Source of the DNA: Devosia oryzisoli
Lineage (GTDB): Bacteria > Pseudomonadota > Alphaproteobacteria > Rhizobiales > Devosiaceae
Reading direction: 5' to 3'
NCBI RefSeq assembly: GCF_014837245.1
Contig: NZ_JACYFU010000003.1
Location: 124,001 to 188,000 of the forward strand
DNA length: 64,000 nucleotides
The stretch's first letter is position 1; each line of letters starts with the position of its first letter. Of the stretch, positions 35,781 to 44,332 are shown piece after piece. A program made the position numbers and the translations under genes. A model generated the notes under the pieces. It did not search any database, was not told the origin of the DNA, and saw nothing but the letters and a program-made list of their open reading frames with translations.

Positions 35781-36449
35781 GTGCGGACGTCTTGGTTCCT
35801 CTGCCTCAGCCTTTGCGCAGCCCTGCTCGCGCCCTTGCCTGCCCAGGCGCAGGAGGCTGCACCGCCGGACCTCAAGCGGGACGGTGACACGCTGACGCTG
35901 GACGCGCTGGGGCAGCGCCTGGCCCTGCCGCTGCCGAGCTGGCTGGACGCCGCCGAGGTCGACGCCGCGGCCCTCGCCAGCGCGGCCGAAACGCGGTTCA
36001 CGCTCACCGACACGCAGGCAAGCCTGATGCTCTATCCCAGGGCCGAGGGCGAGGGCTTCTGGACTACCCGCATGGGTGCCCGCATCACCCTCGATGACAC
36101 GCCCAATCTCAAGGCCTATCGGGACGTCGTGATCATCGGCTACGCGCAGGTCTGCAAGCCCGAAGCCACGGCCTTCTTCCAGCTCACGCCCGACGAGGAC
36201 GACAGCCTGCCGCCGCTCGGCCTCGCCTGCGGCAGCTATGCCGACATTGTCCGCGGCTACCAGGGCAAGGGCGAAGTGGTGGTCATGCGCTTTCTCAAGA
36301 CCGACCTGGGCGTCGGCCTGGTGTTCCAGGAATGGCTCGGCCGCGCTTTCGATCCGGCCGATGCGCAGAGCTGGCCGGTCACCACCGAGACGGTCCAGCA
36401 GCGCATCGACACCTTCGGGCAAAGCACTGCGCTGGCTCTCGTGGATTGA
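35781..36449 (+). CDS. Exported hypothetical protein
   Basis: 222 residues, GTG start after TAGGAGTGCCCC. Signal peptide FLCLSLCAALLAPLPAQAQ. The mature part has two cysteines (near 124 and 150) and a repeated pattern of acidic loops and beta strands (GEVVVMRFLKTDLGVGLVFQ). No family recognised. Precedes rbfA by 33 bases on the same strand, which could put them on one transcript. Confidence 0.7.
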   Translation: MRTSWFLCLSLCAALLAPLPAQAQEAAPPDLKRDGDTLTLDALGQRLALPLPSWLDAAEVDAAALASAAETRFTLTDTQASLMLYPRAEGEGFWTTRMGARITLDDTPNLKAYRDVVIIGYAQVCKPEATAFFQLTPDEDDSLPPLGLACGSYADIVRGYQGKGEVVVMRFLKTDLGVGLVFQEWLGRAFDPADAQSWPVTTETVQQRIDTFGQSTALALVD

Positions 36450-36482
36450 CGGCGGGCCCTTGAGGGCCTAAGCCGCTCGCCC

Positions 36483-36902
36483 ATGAAAAAGGACAACCGA
36501 CCCACTGGGCCCAGCCAGCGCATGCTGCGCGTGGGCGAACTGGTGCGCCACGCGCTGGCGGCCCTGTTCGCGCGCGGCGAAGTCGAGGACGAAGCGCTGC
36601 GCGGCGCCGTCGTCACCGTGCCCGAGGTGCGCATGACGCCGGACCTCAAGATCGCCAACGCCTACGTGATGCCGCTCGGCGGCACCCATGCCGAGGAGAT
36701 CGTGGAGGCGCTCAACCGGCACCGCAAGTTCATCCGTGGCCGCGTCGCGCCGCAGATCGATCTCAAATATGCGCCGGAATTCCGCTTCTTCGTGGACGAG
36801 ACCTTCGAAGAGGCCGGGCGCATCGATGCGCTACTCCGCTCCGAGCGCGTCCGCCGCGATCTCGAGGCCGATGACGGCGACGACGACAGCCAAGAAGACT
36901 GA
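36483..36902 (+). CDS. rbfA: Ribosome-binding factor A
   Basis: 139 residues. KH-like small-subunit maturation factor: [18 protein letters not shown] at the N-terminus, [18 protein letters not shown] in the middle and [19 protein letters not shown]. It helps 30S assembly and cold adaptation. Two bases separate it from truB. The infB gene normally found upstream is absent here. Confidence 0.96.
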   Translation: MKKDNRPTGPSQRMLRVGELVRHALAALFARGEVEDEALRGAVVTVPEVRMTPDLKIANAYVMPLGGTHAEEIVEALNRHRKFIRGRVAPQIDLKYAPEFRFFVDETFEEAGRIDALLRSERVRRDLEADDGDDDSQED

Positions 36903-36904
36903 GT

Positions 36905-37813
36905 TTGAACCAGCAGAAATCGAAAAAGCGCGCCATCTCCGGGTGGATCGTGCTCAACAAGCCATACGACATGACCTCCACCCAGGCCGTGGGCAAGGTG
37001 CGCTGGCTGTTTTCCGCCGCCAAGGCCGGCCACGCCGGCACGCTTGATCCGCTGGCGACCGGCATCCTTCCCATTGCCTTGGGGGAAGCCACCAAGGCCG
37101 TGCCACAGGTGCAGGACGGCACCAAGGTCTATCGCTTTGCCATTGCCTGGGGCAGCGCCACGAGCACCGACGACACCGAGGGCGAGGTCGTCGCAGCCTC
37201 GGACGTGCGTCCGGACCAGGGCGCGCTCGAAGCCGTGCTGCCGCGCTTTACCGGCACCATCATGCAGCGCCCGCCTGCGTTTTCGGCCCTCAAGGTCGAT
37301 GGCGAACGCGCCTATGACCTGGCGCGCGCCGGCGAGACGGTGCAACTGGCCGAGCGCCCCATCGAGGTCGAAGCCATCCGCCTCGTCTCGCATGGCCCGG
37401 AACAGAGCGTTCTCGAAGTCACCTGCGGCAAGGGCACCTATGTGCGCGCCCTGGCCCGGGACATCGCCGAGGCCCTTGGCACCCGCGGCCATGTGGCGAG
37501 CCTCCACCGCGCTGCCGTCGGGCCCTTTACCGATGAGAATTGCGTCACCATCGAGCAACTCGAAGCGACAGAGGCTGGTCCCGAGCGCGATGCGCTGATC
37601 GCGCCGGTTTCGCTCGGCCTTGCCGATCTGCCGGAAATCCGGCTCGACGCCGGGCAGGCCGGCGCCGTTGCCCACGGCAACACCATCCTCCTCACCGGAG
37701 CAGGCGCACCGGTCGCGATGGACGAGTGCTGGGTCAGCTTCAAGGGCAAGGTGCTGGCGAGCGGCAGCGTCGAGTTCGGCCAGTTCAAGCCGCGCCGCGT
37801 CTTCAACCTCTAG
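36905..37813 (+). CDS. truB: tRNA pseudouridine(55) synthase
   Basis: 302 residues. Makes pseudouridine 55 in the T-loop of tRNAs. Seen: GWIVLNKPYDMTST, catalytic Asp in HAGTLDPLATG near 45, YRFAIAWG and RPPAFSALKVDGERAYDLAR. Start codon is TTG at 36905; no ATG or GTG upstream fits and the family N-terminus begins here. The weak start and two-base gap suggest translation coupled to rbfA. rpsO, the usual next gene, is missing. Confidence 0.95.
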   Translation: MNQQKSKKRAISGWIVLNKPYDMTSTQAVGKVRWLFSAAKAGHAGTLDPLATGILPIALGEATKAVPQVQDGTKVYRFAIAWGSATSTDDTEGEVVAASDVRPDQGALEAVLPRFTGTIMQRPPAFSALKVDGERAYDLARAGETVQLAERPIEVEAIRLVSHGPEQSVLEVTCGKGTYVRALARDIAEALGTRGHVASLHRAAVGPFTDENCVTIEQLEATEAGPERDALIAPVSLGLADLPEIRLDAGQAGAVAHGNTILLTGAGAPVAMDECWVSFKGKVLASGSVEFGQFKPRRVFNL

Positions 37814-38790
37814 GCGTTGCCGATCAGGATGCCGGCCGCAAACACCAGCGCGCCGCCCAGCACCACCTGCAGCACCGCCCGCCAGAACGGGGTCTGCATA
37901 TAGCGCTGCTGGATGAAGGCGATGGCCCAGAGTTCGATCAGCACCACGACGATGGCGATGGTGGTCGCAACAGTGAAATCGTGGATCAAATAGGGCAGCG
38001 CATGCCCCAGCCCGCCCAGCGCCGTCATGATGCCGGCGGCAAAGCCGCGCTTGATCGGTGAGCCGCGCCCGGTCAGCTTGCCGTCGTCCGAGGCCGCTTC
38101 GGTGAACCCCATGGAAATCCCGGCGCCCACTGCCGCGGCCAGGCCCACGAGAAAGGTCTGCCAGGTGTCGCCGGTGGCAAAGGCCGCCGCGAACACCGGT
38201 GCCAGCGTCGAGACGGAGCCATCCATCAGTCCGGCGAGGCCCGGCTGCACATAGGTCAGCACGAACTGGCGGTGCGCTTCCGTCTTTTCGGCGGCATGAC
38301 CTTCGGGTCCCAGGACGGCATCATCGATCTGGTCGGCCTTTTTTGCGTGCTGGCGCTCCTGCACGGCCAGATCGCCGAGCAGCTTGCGCACCTCTGCGTC
38401 GGTCGCCTGCCGTGCGGCGGCGAGATAGAAGCGGTAAGCGCCTTCCTCCATCTCCCAGACCTGCTGGCGCGCCTGTTCGAGCGTCAGGTTCTTGAGCAGC
38501 CAGATCGGCTTGCGCTGGAGGAAACCGCGCACATGCTCGCGCCGGATGGGGACCAGCCGCGTCCCGAAGCGTTCCACATAAAGATCGAGCAGGCGCCGCC
38601 GGTGCTCGTCCTCCTCGGCTGCCATGCCCTCGAACAGCGCCCCGCTGCCGGGATAGGTGTCGCCCAGCCGGATCGCGAGTTCGGAGTAGATGCGCCCATC
38701 CTCTTCCTCGGCGGAGACCGCCAGAGCCAGGATTTCGCGTTCCGAGAGGCTGGAAAAATCGCGGCGGCTGTCGCGCCAGAGGAGGGCCAT
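37810..38790 (-). CDS. mbfA: MbfA-type iron exporter (rubrerythrin-like plus VIT1/CCC1 domain)
   Basis: 326 residues. N-terminal ferritin-like/Er domain (about 20-165) with paired carboxylates: SAEEEDGRIY, AAEEDEHRRRLLDLY, VWEMEEGAYRFYLAA and AVQERQHAKK. C-terminal VIT1 membrane domain with GLMDGSVSTLAPVFAAAFATG and five helices. In Agrobacterium and Bradyrhizobium MbfA exports iron and protects against H2O2. The ATG at 38790 follows GGAG. An Irr-type box stands 37 bases upstream, so it is likely repressed by Irr under low iron. Confidence 0.93.
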   Translation of the reverse strand: MALLWRDSRRDFSSLSEREILALAVSAEEEDGRIYSELAIRLGDTYPGSGALFEGMAAEEDEHRRRLLDLYVERFGTRLVPIRREHVRGFLQRKPIWLLKNLTLEQARQQVWEMEEGAYRFYLAAARQATDAEVRKLLGDLAVQERQHAKKADQIDDAVLGPEGHAAEKTEAHRQFVLTYVQPGLAGLMDGSVSTLAPVFAAAFATGDTWQTFLVGLAAAVGAGISMGFTEAASDDGKLTGRGSPIKRGFAAGIMTALGGLGHALPYLIHDFTVATTIAIVVVLIELWAIAFIQQRYMQTPFWRAVLQVVLGGALVFAAGILIGNA

Positions 38791-38826
38791 GCGAGGCTCC
38801 GGAGGAAGCTGTCTACATATCATTTC

Positions 38827-38842
38827 TTAGAACGGTTCTAAA
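38827..38842. promoter_or_regulatory. ICE box (Irr binding site) upstream of mbfA
   Basis: TTAGAACGGTTCTAAA contains a perfect palindrome TTAGAAC-G-GTTCTAA. It fits the iron-control element of Irr (TTTAGAA-N3-TTCTAAA type) known ahead of mbfA in rhizobia. Confidence 0.8.
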
Positions 38843-38930
38843 CTTTGCGCAAGCGTGCGACACCGTGCGCGGACGCCTCGGCTTGAGCCCCACCCCCTTG
38901 CGCGCTATGGCTCGTGCAATGGAGGGCCCG

Positions 38931-39320
38931 GTGTCCACACAAGTGCGTCGCATGGTGAAAGAGGCAGGAACCGCGTTCGCGGTGCTGGCGCTCTACGTCC
39001 TCACCCTGCTCCTGCCGCTGCACCAGGCCGCGGGCCTGCAGCGCGACCTCGATGCCGCCGGCTACGCACCGCTCACCAGTTGGTCGATCTGCGCCCCGCT
39101 CTCGCAGGACCGCCAGGGCGAGCCGCATCGCGAACCCGCCGTCCACTGCCCGGCCGCGGGCATTGCCAAGCACCAGTTCGCCGCTATCCTGCCGCCACCA
39201 CCCGCTCCTGCGCTCATTCCCCGGACAGCTGCGGTGGCCCATGCCGCCGCGCCTGGCCTGAACCAATTCCACCTGCCCGACCATTTCGGGCAATCGCGCG
39301 CGCCTCCAGCCCGGGCCTGA
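38931..39320 (+). CDS. Small membrane protein ahead of copper genes (DUF2946-like)
   Basis: 129 residues from a GTG preceded by GGAGGGCCCG. One N-terminal helix (AFAVLALYVLTLLLPLHQAAG), then a periplasmic part with WSICAPLSQ, HCPAAGIAKH and a proline-rich His-containing tail (LIPRTAAVAHAAAP). Gene order with a PCuAC chaperone and a Sco protein, plus the Cys/His content, suggests a copper-related DUF2946-type protein; similarity is weak and the assignment tentative. Confidence 0.6.
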   Translation: MSTQVRRMVKEAGTAFAVLALYVLTLLLPLHQAAGLQRDLDAAGYAPLTSWSICAPLSQDRQGEPHREPAVHCPAAGIAKHQFAAILPPPPAPALIPRTAAVAHAAAPGLNQFHLPDHFGQSRAPPARA

Positions 39321-39372
39321 ACCCATCGGCACCCTGTGCCGCCGTTCCGACCTCGATTTCCTGGAGAACCCC

Positions 39373-39903
39373 ATGATCCGCACCCTCGCCTGCGCGGCCA
39401 TCCTCGCCGCAGCGTTCGCCGCACAGCCCCTGCCCGCCTTCGCCCAGTCCACCGCCCCCACCGCCACGCAGCATGATGCAGCGTCCGTCGCCGTGGGCAG
39501 CATCGCCATCAGCGGCGCCTTTACCCGCGCCACCCTGCCCAACGCACCGGTGGCTGGCGGCTTTTTCACCCTCACCAATACCGGCTCCCAGGACGACCGC
39601 CTCGTCTCCGCCAGCGCCGATTTTGCCGATGTCGCGCAGATCCACGCGATGGCGATGCAGGGCGACGTCATGAAGATGGGCCAGCTCAAGGATGGGCTCG
39701 TGATCCCCGCAGGCGAGACGGTGACGCTGGCGCCCGGCGGCTACCACCTCATGTTCATGGGGCTAAAGCACCCGCTGGTGGAAGGCGAAACGGTCGCGGT
39801 CACTCTCACCTTCGAAAAGGCCGGCAGCGTGACGCTCGACCTTCCGATCGGCGATCCCGCGGCCGATGCGCCAATGGCCGGCATGGACCATGGCGGGCAC
39901 TGA
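39373..39903 (+). CDS. PCu(A)C copper chaperone
   Basis: 176 residues with a signal peptide (TLACAAILAAAFAAQPLPA). The copper motif H-X-M ... M-K-M ... H-L-M-F-M is visible in IHAMAMQGDVMKMGQLKDGL and GGYHLMFMGLKHPL. Periplasmic chaperone that delivers Cu(I) to the CuA or CuB site of cytochrome oxidase with Sco. A His/Met tail (MAGMDHGGH) may bind extra copper. One base separates it from the sco gene. Confidence 0.93.
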   Translation: MIRTLACAAILAAAFAAQPLPAFAQSTAPTATQHDAASVAVGSIAISGAFTRATLPNAPVAGGFFTLTNTGSQDDRLVSASADFADVAQIHAMAMQGDVMKMGQLKDGLVIPAGETVTLAPGGYHLMFMGLKHPLVEGETVAVTLTFEKAGSVTLDLPIGDPAADAPMAGMDHGGH

Positions 39904-39904
39904 C

Positions 39905-40486
39905 ATGGCGAAAGTTCGCATCATCCTCTGGGCGCTGGTCGCCGTGGTCGCGCTGGCGGCCACCGGGCTCTACGCCTACACCACTACGCGCCCCACCCAG
40001 ACCACGACACTGGGCGAGGGCGACTACGACCTCGTCACCGCCGACGGCCAACCCTTCACCCGCGAAAACTTCAACGGTCATCCGACAGCGCTGTTCTTCG
40101 GCTTCACCCACTGCCCCGATGTTTGCCCGACCACACTGGCCGACATCGCCAACTGGTATGAAAAGCTCGGGCCGGAGGCCAAGGACCTGCAGGCGGTGTT
40201 CATCACCGTCGACCCCGAACGCGACACGCCCCAGATCATGGGCGACTATGTGAGTTGGACCAACCACGTCACCGGCGTCACCGGGTCCCGCGCGGAGATT
40301 GACAAGGCCCTCAAGGCCTGGGGCGTCTTTACCGAAAAGGTGCCGCTCGAGGATGGCGACTACACCATGAACCACACCGCCTCGGTGTTCCTGATCAACC
40401 GGCAGGGGGGCTTTGAGGGCACCATCGCCTTCCGCGAGGACACCGACACCGCCCTCGCCAAGCTCAAAAAGCTCATCAACGGCTAG
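39905..40486 (+). CDS. SCO1/SenC family copper-binding protein
   Basis: 193 residues: N-terminal membrane anchor (VRIILWALVAVVALAATGLY), thioredoxin-like domain with the copper/redox pair in FTHCPDVCPTTL near 75-86 and the distal His in YTMNHTASVFLIN near 162. Assembles the CuA centre of cytochrome c oxidase together with PCuAC. ATG immediately after the PCuAC stop. Its stop shares CTAG with the convergent RES toxin gene. Confidence 0.94.
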   Translation: MAKVRIILWALVAVVALAATGLYAYTTTRPTQTTTLGEGDYDLVTADGQPFTRENFNGHPTALFFGFTHCPDVCPTTLADIANWYEKLGPEAKDLQAVFITVDPERDTPQIMGDYVSWTNHVTGVTGSRAEIDKALKAWGVFTEKVPLEDGDYTMNHTASVFLINRQGGFEGTIAFREDTDTALAKLKKLING

Positions 40487-41208
40487 CCCAGCCGCGGGTC
40501 GGCGGCAAAGCCGGCCCGCACGAATTCGAGGCTCTGGCGCGGAAAGTCGCACAGCGCCTGCACGCCATGTCGACCGACCTGAATTTTCCAGGTCTGTCGG
40601 TCGATCGGCGCCCTCTGGGCAAAGACCGCACAGGTCAGCACCGCGAGGTTTGCTCCACCGGCCGGATCGCGCACCGACCGGTAGCGGATGAGCTCGATTT
40701 CCTCGCCGCGCGCCGTGTCCGCCAGCGCCTGGCAGGCGGCATAGTCGGTGCGGTCGGTCCAGTTTCCCGTCTCCGAGAGCGGCGGCACGGTGAGGTCGAT
40801 GCTCGCATCGGTGGCCAGCGCCGCGGCAAAGGCGGTGTAGTCAGCGGCATTGGCCGGCAGCGGCGTGGCGGGCGATTCGGCAAAGAACAGCAACCGATAG
40901 AAGGCCATTTCCGCCAGCGCCGTCTCCACCCGCTCGGCGGCATAGAACACGCCCGGCGTCCGCCCCGCGCGGCGAAACCGCGATCCGTGCGGATAGGGGC
41001 CATAGCGGAAGGGCGTCGCCAGCAGGTAATCGAGCCCGGCGCAGTCGTGCGGCAGGGGCGGCTTGCTTGCCTCCAGCACCTCTTCGAGCAGCGCCTGCTC
41101 TGCCAGCGTTTCGACGAGCTTGAGCGTCGAGACCTTATGCTGCGCCTCGACCACGCGCCAGCCGGTGCCGCGATAGGCGGTCCGGCTAGACGAGAGCGCG
41201 ACGGGCAT
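40483..41208 (-). CDS. RES-domain toxin
   Basis: 241 residues. RES domain with YRGTGWRVVEAQHKVST, then FRYGPYPHGSRFRRAGRTPGV and FYAAERVETALAEMAFYR; Arg/Tyr/Glu of this fold resemble ADP-ribosyltransferases, and characterised RES toxins destroy NAD+ (for example MbcT). Preceded on the same strand by its antitoxin, with 23 bases overlap. ATG at 41208 chosen because it lies just inside the antitoxin gene. Confidence 0.88.
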   Translation of the reverse strand: MPVALSSSRTAYRGTGWRVVEAQHKVSTLKLVETLAEQALLEEVLEASKPPLPHDCAGLDYLLATPFRYGPYPHGSRFRRAGRTPGVFYAAERVETALAEMAFYRLLFFAESPATPLPANAADYTAFAAALATDASIDLTVPPLSETGNWTDRTDYAACQALADTARGEEIELIRYRSVRDPAGGANLAVLTCAVFAQRAPIDRQTWKIQVGRHGVQALCDFPRQSLEFVRAGFAADPRLG

Positions 41209-41563
41209 CAAGATAGGCCAGCACGTCGACAAGCCCCACTACCGAGGCGACGCGGTCGATCGGCCGGCCGCCCAACGCCGTGTTGTCGCTGCGCATCCAG
41301 GCCCGCATCACGCCCGCGTCGCCTCCCGCGATGGCATCGAGCGAGCGAAACACGCGGATTAGCAGCACCGCCAGCTCGAACGGCTTGCCCGCCGGATCAA
41401 GCTGAAAGCTGCCAGCCTTGAGCCGCGACACGGTCGGTTCGCTGGTGCCGAGCACGGCCGCGAGGCGCCGGGCGCTGAGCCCGAGCTGCTCGGCGGCGCG
41501 GAGCACGGCCTTGCCGACCACTGCGCCCCTCTCGTCCGCCTCACTTACCGCCGCGACCTGCAC
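41186..41563 (-). CDS. Xre/MbcA/ParS-type antitoxin of the RES toxin
   Basis: 125 residues. Helix-turn-helix (LGLSARRLAAVLGTSEPTVSRLKAG) followed by the DUF2384 toxin-binding domain (VFRSLDAIAGGDAGVMRAWM, then GRPIDRVASVVGLVDVLAYLD), which plugs the RES active site. GTG start after AGGAGCAG. Gene order antitoxin-toxin is usual for Xre-RES. Autoregulation is likely through the repeat upstream. Confidence 0.9.
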   Translation of the reverse strand: MQVAAVSEADERGAVVGKAVLRAAEQLGLSARRLAAVLGTSEPTVSRLKAGSFQLDPAGKPFELAVLLIRVFRSLDAIAGGDAGVMRAWMRSDNTALGGRPIDRVASVVGLVDVLAYLDARRALV

Positions 41564-41579
41564 CTGCTCCTCCTGAAAT

Positions 41580-41609
41580 CTTTATCCCAGAGTATTTCTG
41601 AAGATAAAG
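41580..41609. promoter_or_regulatory. Putative Xre-RES operator
   Basis: Inverted repeat CTTTATC-N16-GATAAAG in an AT-rich patch 16 bases upstream of the antitoxin start, with an imperfect inner pair (CAGA/TCTG). Confidence 0.6.
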
Positions 41610-41642
41610 TAGTTCCGGCGAGCACAGTTTGCAAGGCCTCCC

Positions 41643-42896
41643 TCAGCCGCCCAGGAACCGCTCCATCCGGAAGGGCCGGATATCGATGGCGGTGGCCTCG
41701 CCGGTCATGGTCTGCGCCAGCAATTCCCCCGTCGCCGGCCCGAGTGTGAAGCCATGATGGGCATGGCCGATGCCGACGAAGAGCCCCTCGTGGCGCGGCG
41801 CTTTGCCGATGATCGGCATCATGTCCGGCGTGCAGGGCCGGGCGCCCTTCCAGGGCTGCGGATCGACCCGCTCGCCGAGCGGGAAGATTTCCCGCGCCGC
41901 CGCTTCCGCCTTGCCGAGCTGGATGGGCGTGGGCGCCGCGTCGCGCATGGCAAATTCCGCGCCCGTTGTGATGCGGATGCCCCGGGTCATCGGCGCCATG
42001 GCGTAGCCCACCTCGGTGTCGAGCAGCAGGTGGTTGAGCTCGGCCCCGTCCTTGGGGTGGTAATGCATGTGGTAGCCGCGCTTGACGAAGAGCGGCAGGC
42101 GATAGCCCAGCGGCTCGAGCATGTCGGGCGCCCAGGGCCCCAGCGCAATCACCGCCTGGCGCGCGACCACTTGCCGGCCGCCCACGGTCGTCCGCCAGCT
42201 CCCTTGCTCCGCGCTCAACCGGCCGGCTTCCCCCGAGACGAAGGTGCCCCCCATGCGCTTGAAGAGTTCGAAATAGGCGGTCACCAGCGCGCCGGGGTCG
42301 CGCACCGTCCATGGATCCGTCCAGTGCACCGCCCCCACCAGCTTGCCCAGCAGGCTCGGCTCCAGCGCCTTGAGCGCCGGCCAGCCCACCATCTCGTAGC
42401 CGATGCCGAAGCGCTCGTGATCGGCCCTGGCCTTGCCCTCTTCGCGCGCCATTTTTTCGGCCGTGCGGAACACCAGATACCAGCCGTCCCGCGAGATCAG
42501 CTTTTCGGCCTCGGGGCCGGCGGCGGCGATCAGGTCGGAATGGGCGATGATCGAGCGGCCGATCAGCGGCGCATAGCTTTCCACCACGCGCCGATAATGC
42601 TCGGGCGAAGACTCCCACCAGTAGCGCAACAGCGGCGGCGCCAGTTTGGGCAGCGCCAGCGGCTCGTAGCGGGCGGCGGTCGAGAGGTGCAGCCCCACCT
42701 GCAGCAGCGTCGTCAGGTCGCGCGGGAACGGATGCGGCCGCACCCCCTCGCGCTGGATGATCCCGGCATTGCCGAACGAAGTCTCGTGCCCCGGCGCGCT
42801 CCGGTCCACCAGCGTCACGCTGCGGCCACGCCGAAGCAGATGAATCCCGGTCGCCACGCCGACGATCCCGGCCCCAAGAATAATAACGTCGTCCAT
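41643..42896 (-). CDS. D-amino acid dehydrogenase-like FAD oxidoreductase (DAO/DadA family)
   Basis: 417 residues. FAD motif VIILGAGIVGVATGIHLLRRG at the N-terminus, SFGNAGIIQREGVRPHPFP near 40-60 as in DadA, GYHMHYHP, and C-terminal MMPIIGKAPRHEGLFVGIGHAHHGFTLGP. It probably oxidises a D-amino acid at the membrane and passes electrons to quinone. No alanine racemase neighbour, so the substrate is open. Confidence 0.88.
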   Translation of the reverse strand: MDDVIILGAGIVGVATGIHLLRRGRSVTLVDRSAPGHETSFGNAGIIQREGVRPHPFPRDLTTLLQVGLHLSTAARYEPLALPKLAPPLLRYWWESSPEHYRRVVESYAPLIGRSIIAHSDLIAAAGPEAEKLISRDGWYLVFRTAEKMAREEGKARADHERFGIGYEMVGWPALKALEPSLLGKLVGAVHWTDPWTVRDPGALVTAYFELFKRMGGTFVSGEAGRLSAEQGSWRTTVGGRQVVARQAVIALGPWAPDMLEPLGYRLPLFVKRGYHMHYHPKDGAELNHLLLDTEVGYAMAPMTRGIRITTGAEFAMRDAAPTPIQLGKAEAAAREIFPLGERVDPQPWKGARPCTPDMMPIIGKAPRHEGLFVGIGHAHHGFTLGPATGELLAQTMTGEATAIDIRPFRMERFLGG

Positions 42897-43188
42897 ATCG
42901 GCCTTTGCGCCCTGGCGTTTACCCCACCGCCATCAAATCAAAGAAGCAGGAGGTCGTCTATGTGGCGTAATGGGCGGAGGAAGAGAAGACAGGCGGGACA
43001 ACAGAGTTACGCAATTGGACGAAGCGTGGCTGAGCGCCTTTAGAGCAGCTTTGTTCGCCGCTACGGCACCAGCCCTGCTGTAGGCAGGCAGACTCTCGGC
43101 AGAGGTCTTTGCTGTCGCAACGACAACCCTGACATTGGCAGCGGTTTGGGGGCAGCCTGGAACGGGACGTTTCGCCTGCCAGTCCCGC
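42897..43188. other. Gene-poor stretch
   Basis: About 290 bases of lower GC. A 37-codon frame at 42970-43083 (+) has a fair GGGCGGAGG but lies after its own ATG and resembles nothing I know. I see no promoter or repeat I can defend. Confidence 0.3.
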
Positions 43189-43401
43189 CTACCAGGGGTG
43201 CGGTTCCAAGGTGATAGTGGCATTGGGAACATGGTTGGCACCCGGCGCATAGGCATGATGCGTGATTTGGCGCACCATGAACCGGGCGTTGCTACCGAGA
43301 CTGTCGATCACCACCGTCTCCCCGATCCTGGGGCAATGGACGAAACTGAGTTCTCTGATCTTATCGTGACCAGAAACGACCACCTTGTAGATCTCTGCCA
43401 T
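43189..43401 (-). CDS. Small hypothetical protein, 70 residues
   Basis: Encodes a compact beta-rich 70-residue protein (AEIYKVVVSGHDKIRELSFV, then GETVVIDSLGSNARFMVRQ). ATG at 43401 is preceded by GAGGGG, and codon use is like that of real genes. It looks like a small stand-alone domain of a type annotated as hypothetical in rhizobia. Function unknown. Confidence 0.6.
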   Translation of the reverse strand: MAEIYKVVVSGHDKIRELSFVHCPRIGETVVIDSLGSNARFMVRQITHHAYAPGANHVPNATITLEPHPW

Positions 43402-43726
43402 TTTCCCCTCGCTTCGTGCATTGACCATACGCCAGGCCCACGCCGGGACCAACAAGCACGTTACGCCCCTTGGCTGGCTTAGTCAGAGGATGCTGCCCTT
43501 CACCGAGTGGCAGCCTCCTGGCAAGGAAAGGAAGGGCAGCCGTCTGGAGATGGCTTAGGTGTGTTTGAGGTCGCTCGCCGTCGATCACGGCTGGTGCTGG
43601 ATCGGGTCTGCTCGCTTGCCTGTTGCGGCTATCGAGACAGTGGATGACGTTGCTTTCTCCGGCCATTTGGGCGCTGCTGGTCATTCCCGCAAGCGTCCCA
43701 AATGAGCGTTTTCCACGTCTCAGCCA
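43402..43726. other. Gene-poor stretch upstream of the 70-residue gene
   Basis: About 325 bases with lower GC than the surroundings. No frame looks coding on either strand. It must carry the promoter for the small gene at 43189-43401. Confidence 0.4.
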
Positions 43727-43761
43727 ATAAAAAACCCGCCTAAGCTTTCGCCGGCGGGTTC
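43727..43761 (-). terminator. Terminator of the cold-shock gene
   Basis: On the minus strand AACCCGCC pairs with GGCGGGTT around a 12-base loop and is followed by a run of T (the A run at 43727-43732). It ends the transcript 40 bases after the cold-shock stop. Confidence 0.85.
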
Positions 43762-43802
43762 TTGTGGTCCGAGACGCCAAAGGCGCAGTGGACTGTCAGG
43801 CG

Positions 43803-44018
43803 TTACTTCTGCAGGATGAGATTGATTGCAGACTCGCGACCGTCCCGGCCAGTCTCGACCTCGTAGGACAGCTTGTCGTTCTCATAAAGCCCGTCCACAC
43901 CCGAGTTCTGAACGGCGGAGACGTGGACGAAGTGGTCCTTGCCGCCGTTGTCAGGGGTGATGAAACCAAAGCCCTTGGTTGCGTTGAAGAATTTGACGGT
44001 GCCGTTAATGGTAGCCAT
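43803..44018 (-). CDS. Cold-shock protein, CspA family
   Basis: 71 residues, a single OB-fold nucleic-acid-binding domain. RNP1 appears as KGFGFITP and RNP2 as DHFVHVSAV. It opens MATINGTVKFFNATKGFGFI, as do other alphaproteobacterial Csp proteins. The ATG follows AAGGAGTACTCC-like sequence. A gene-free leader of 100 or more bases lies upstream, as for cold-inducible csp messages. Confidence 0.95.
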   Translation of the reverse strand: MATINGTVKFFNATKGFGFITPDNGGKDHFVHVSAVQNSGVDGLYENDKLSYEVETGRDGRESAINLILQK

Positions 44019-44332
44019 TGGAGTACTCCTTAAGCTCGAAGCCGAAGCAAAGCGAGCGTTGCCCTCCGCAACATGCGAGAGGGGGCATAGACGTTCGCAA
44101 AGTAGATCAGTGAGCCATGAACCGGTTATGACCGGCAGGAGGCAGCCGACTTGGGCTGAAAACGTGTATCCCTCTTTCTCGCATCCAATAGTGGCGCTGT
44201 AAAGGCGGACGGTAAGAAATCGGGCAGATGGACGATATTCTGCGAGGCTGGCGGCGCTGTGCGGGACGTTGAAACCGAATTGACAGCCCGCCGCGCGAAG
44301 GGCAGCGCTGCCGAAACACAGCGCTGCATCCC
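44019..44332. other. Upstream region of the cold-shock gene
   Basis: About 310 bases between the cold-shock start and the end of the next minus-strand gene. Probably holds the promoter and a long 5' leader. No clear stem-loop or start point could be assigned by eye. Confidence 0.4.

Noticed and set aside
42970-43083. 37-codon small frame on the plus strand
   Set aside because: The G-rich stretch lies after its ATG and cannot serve as a ribosome site; kept only as a remark.
43361-43780. 139-codon frame on the minus strand
   Set aside because: It covers the cold-shock terminator and overlaps the better-supported 70-residue gene; no start signal.
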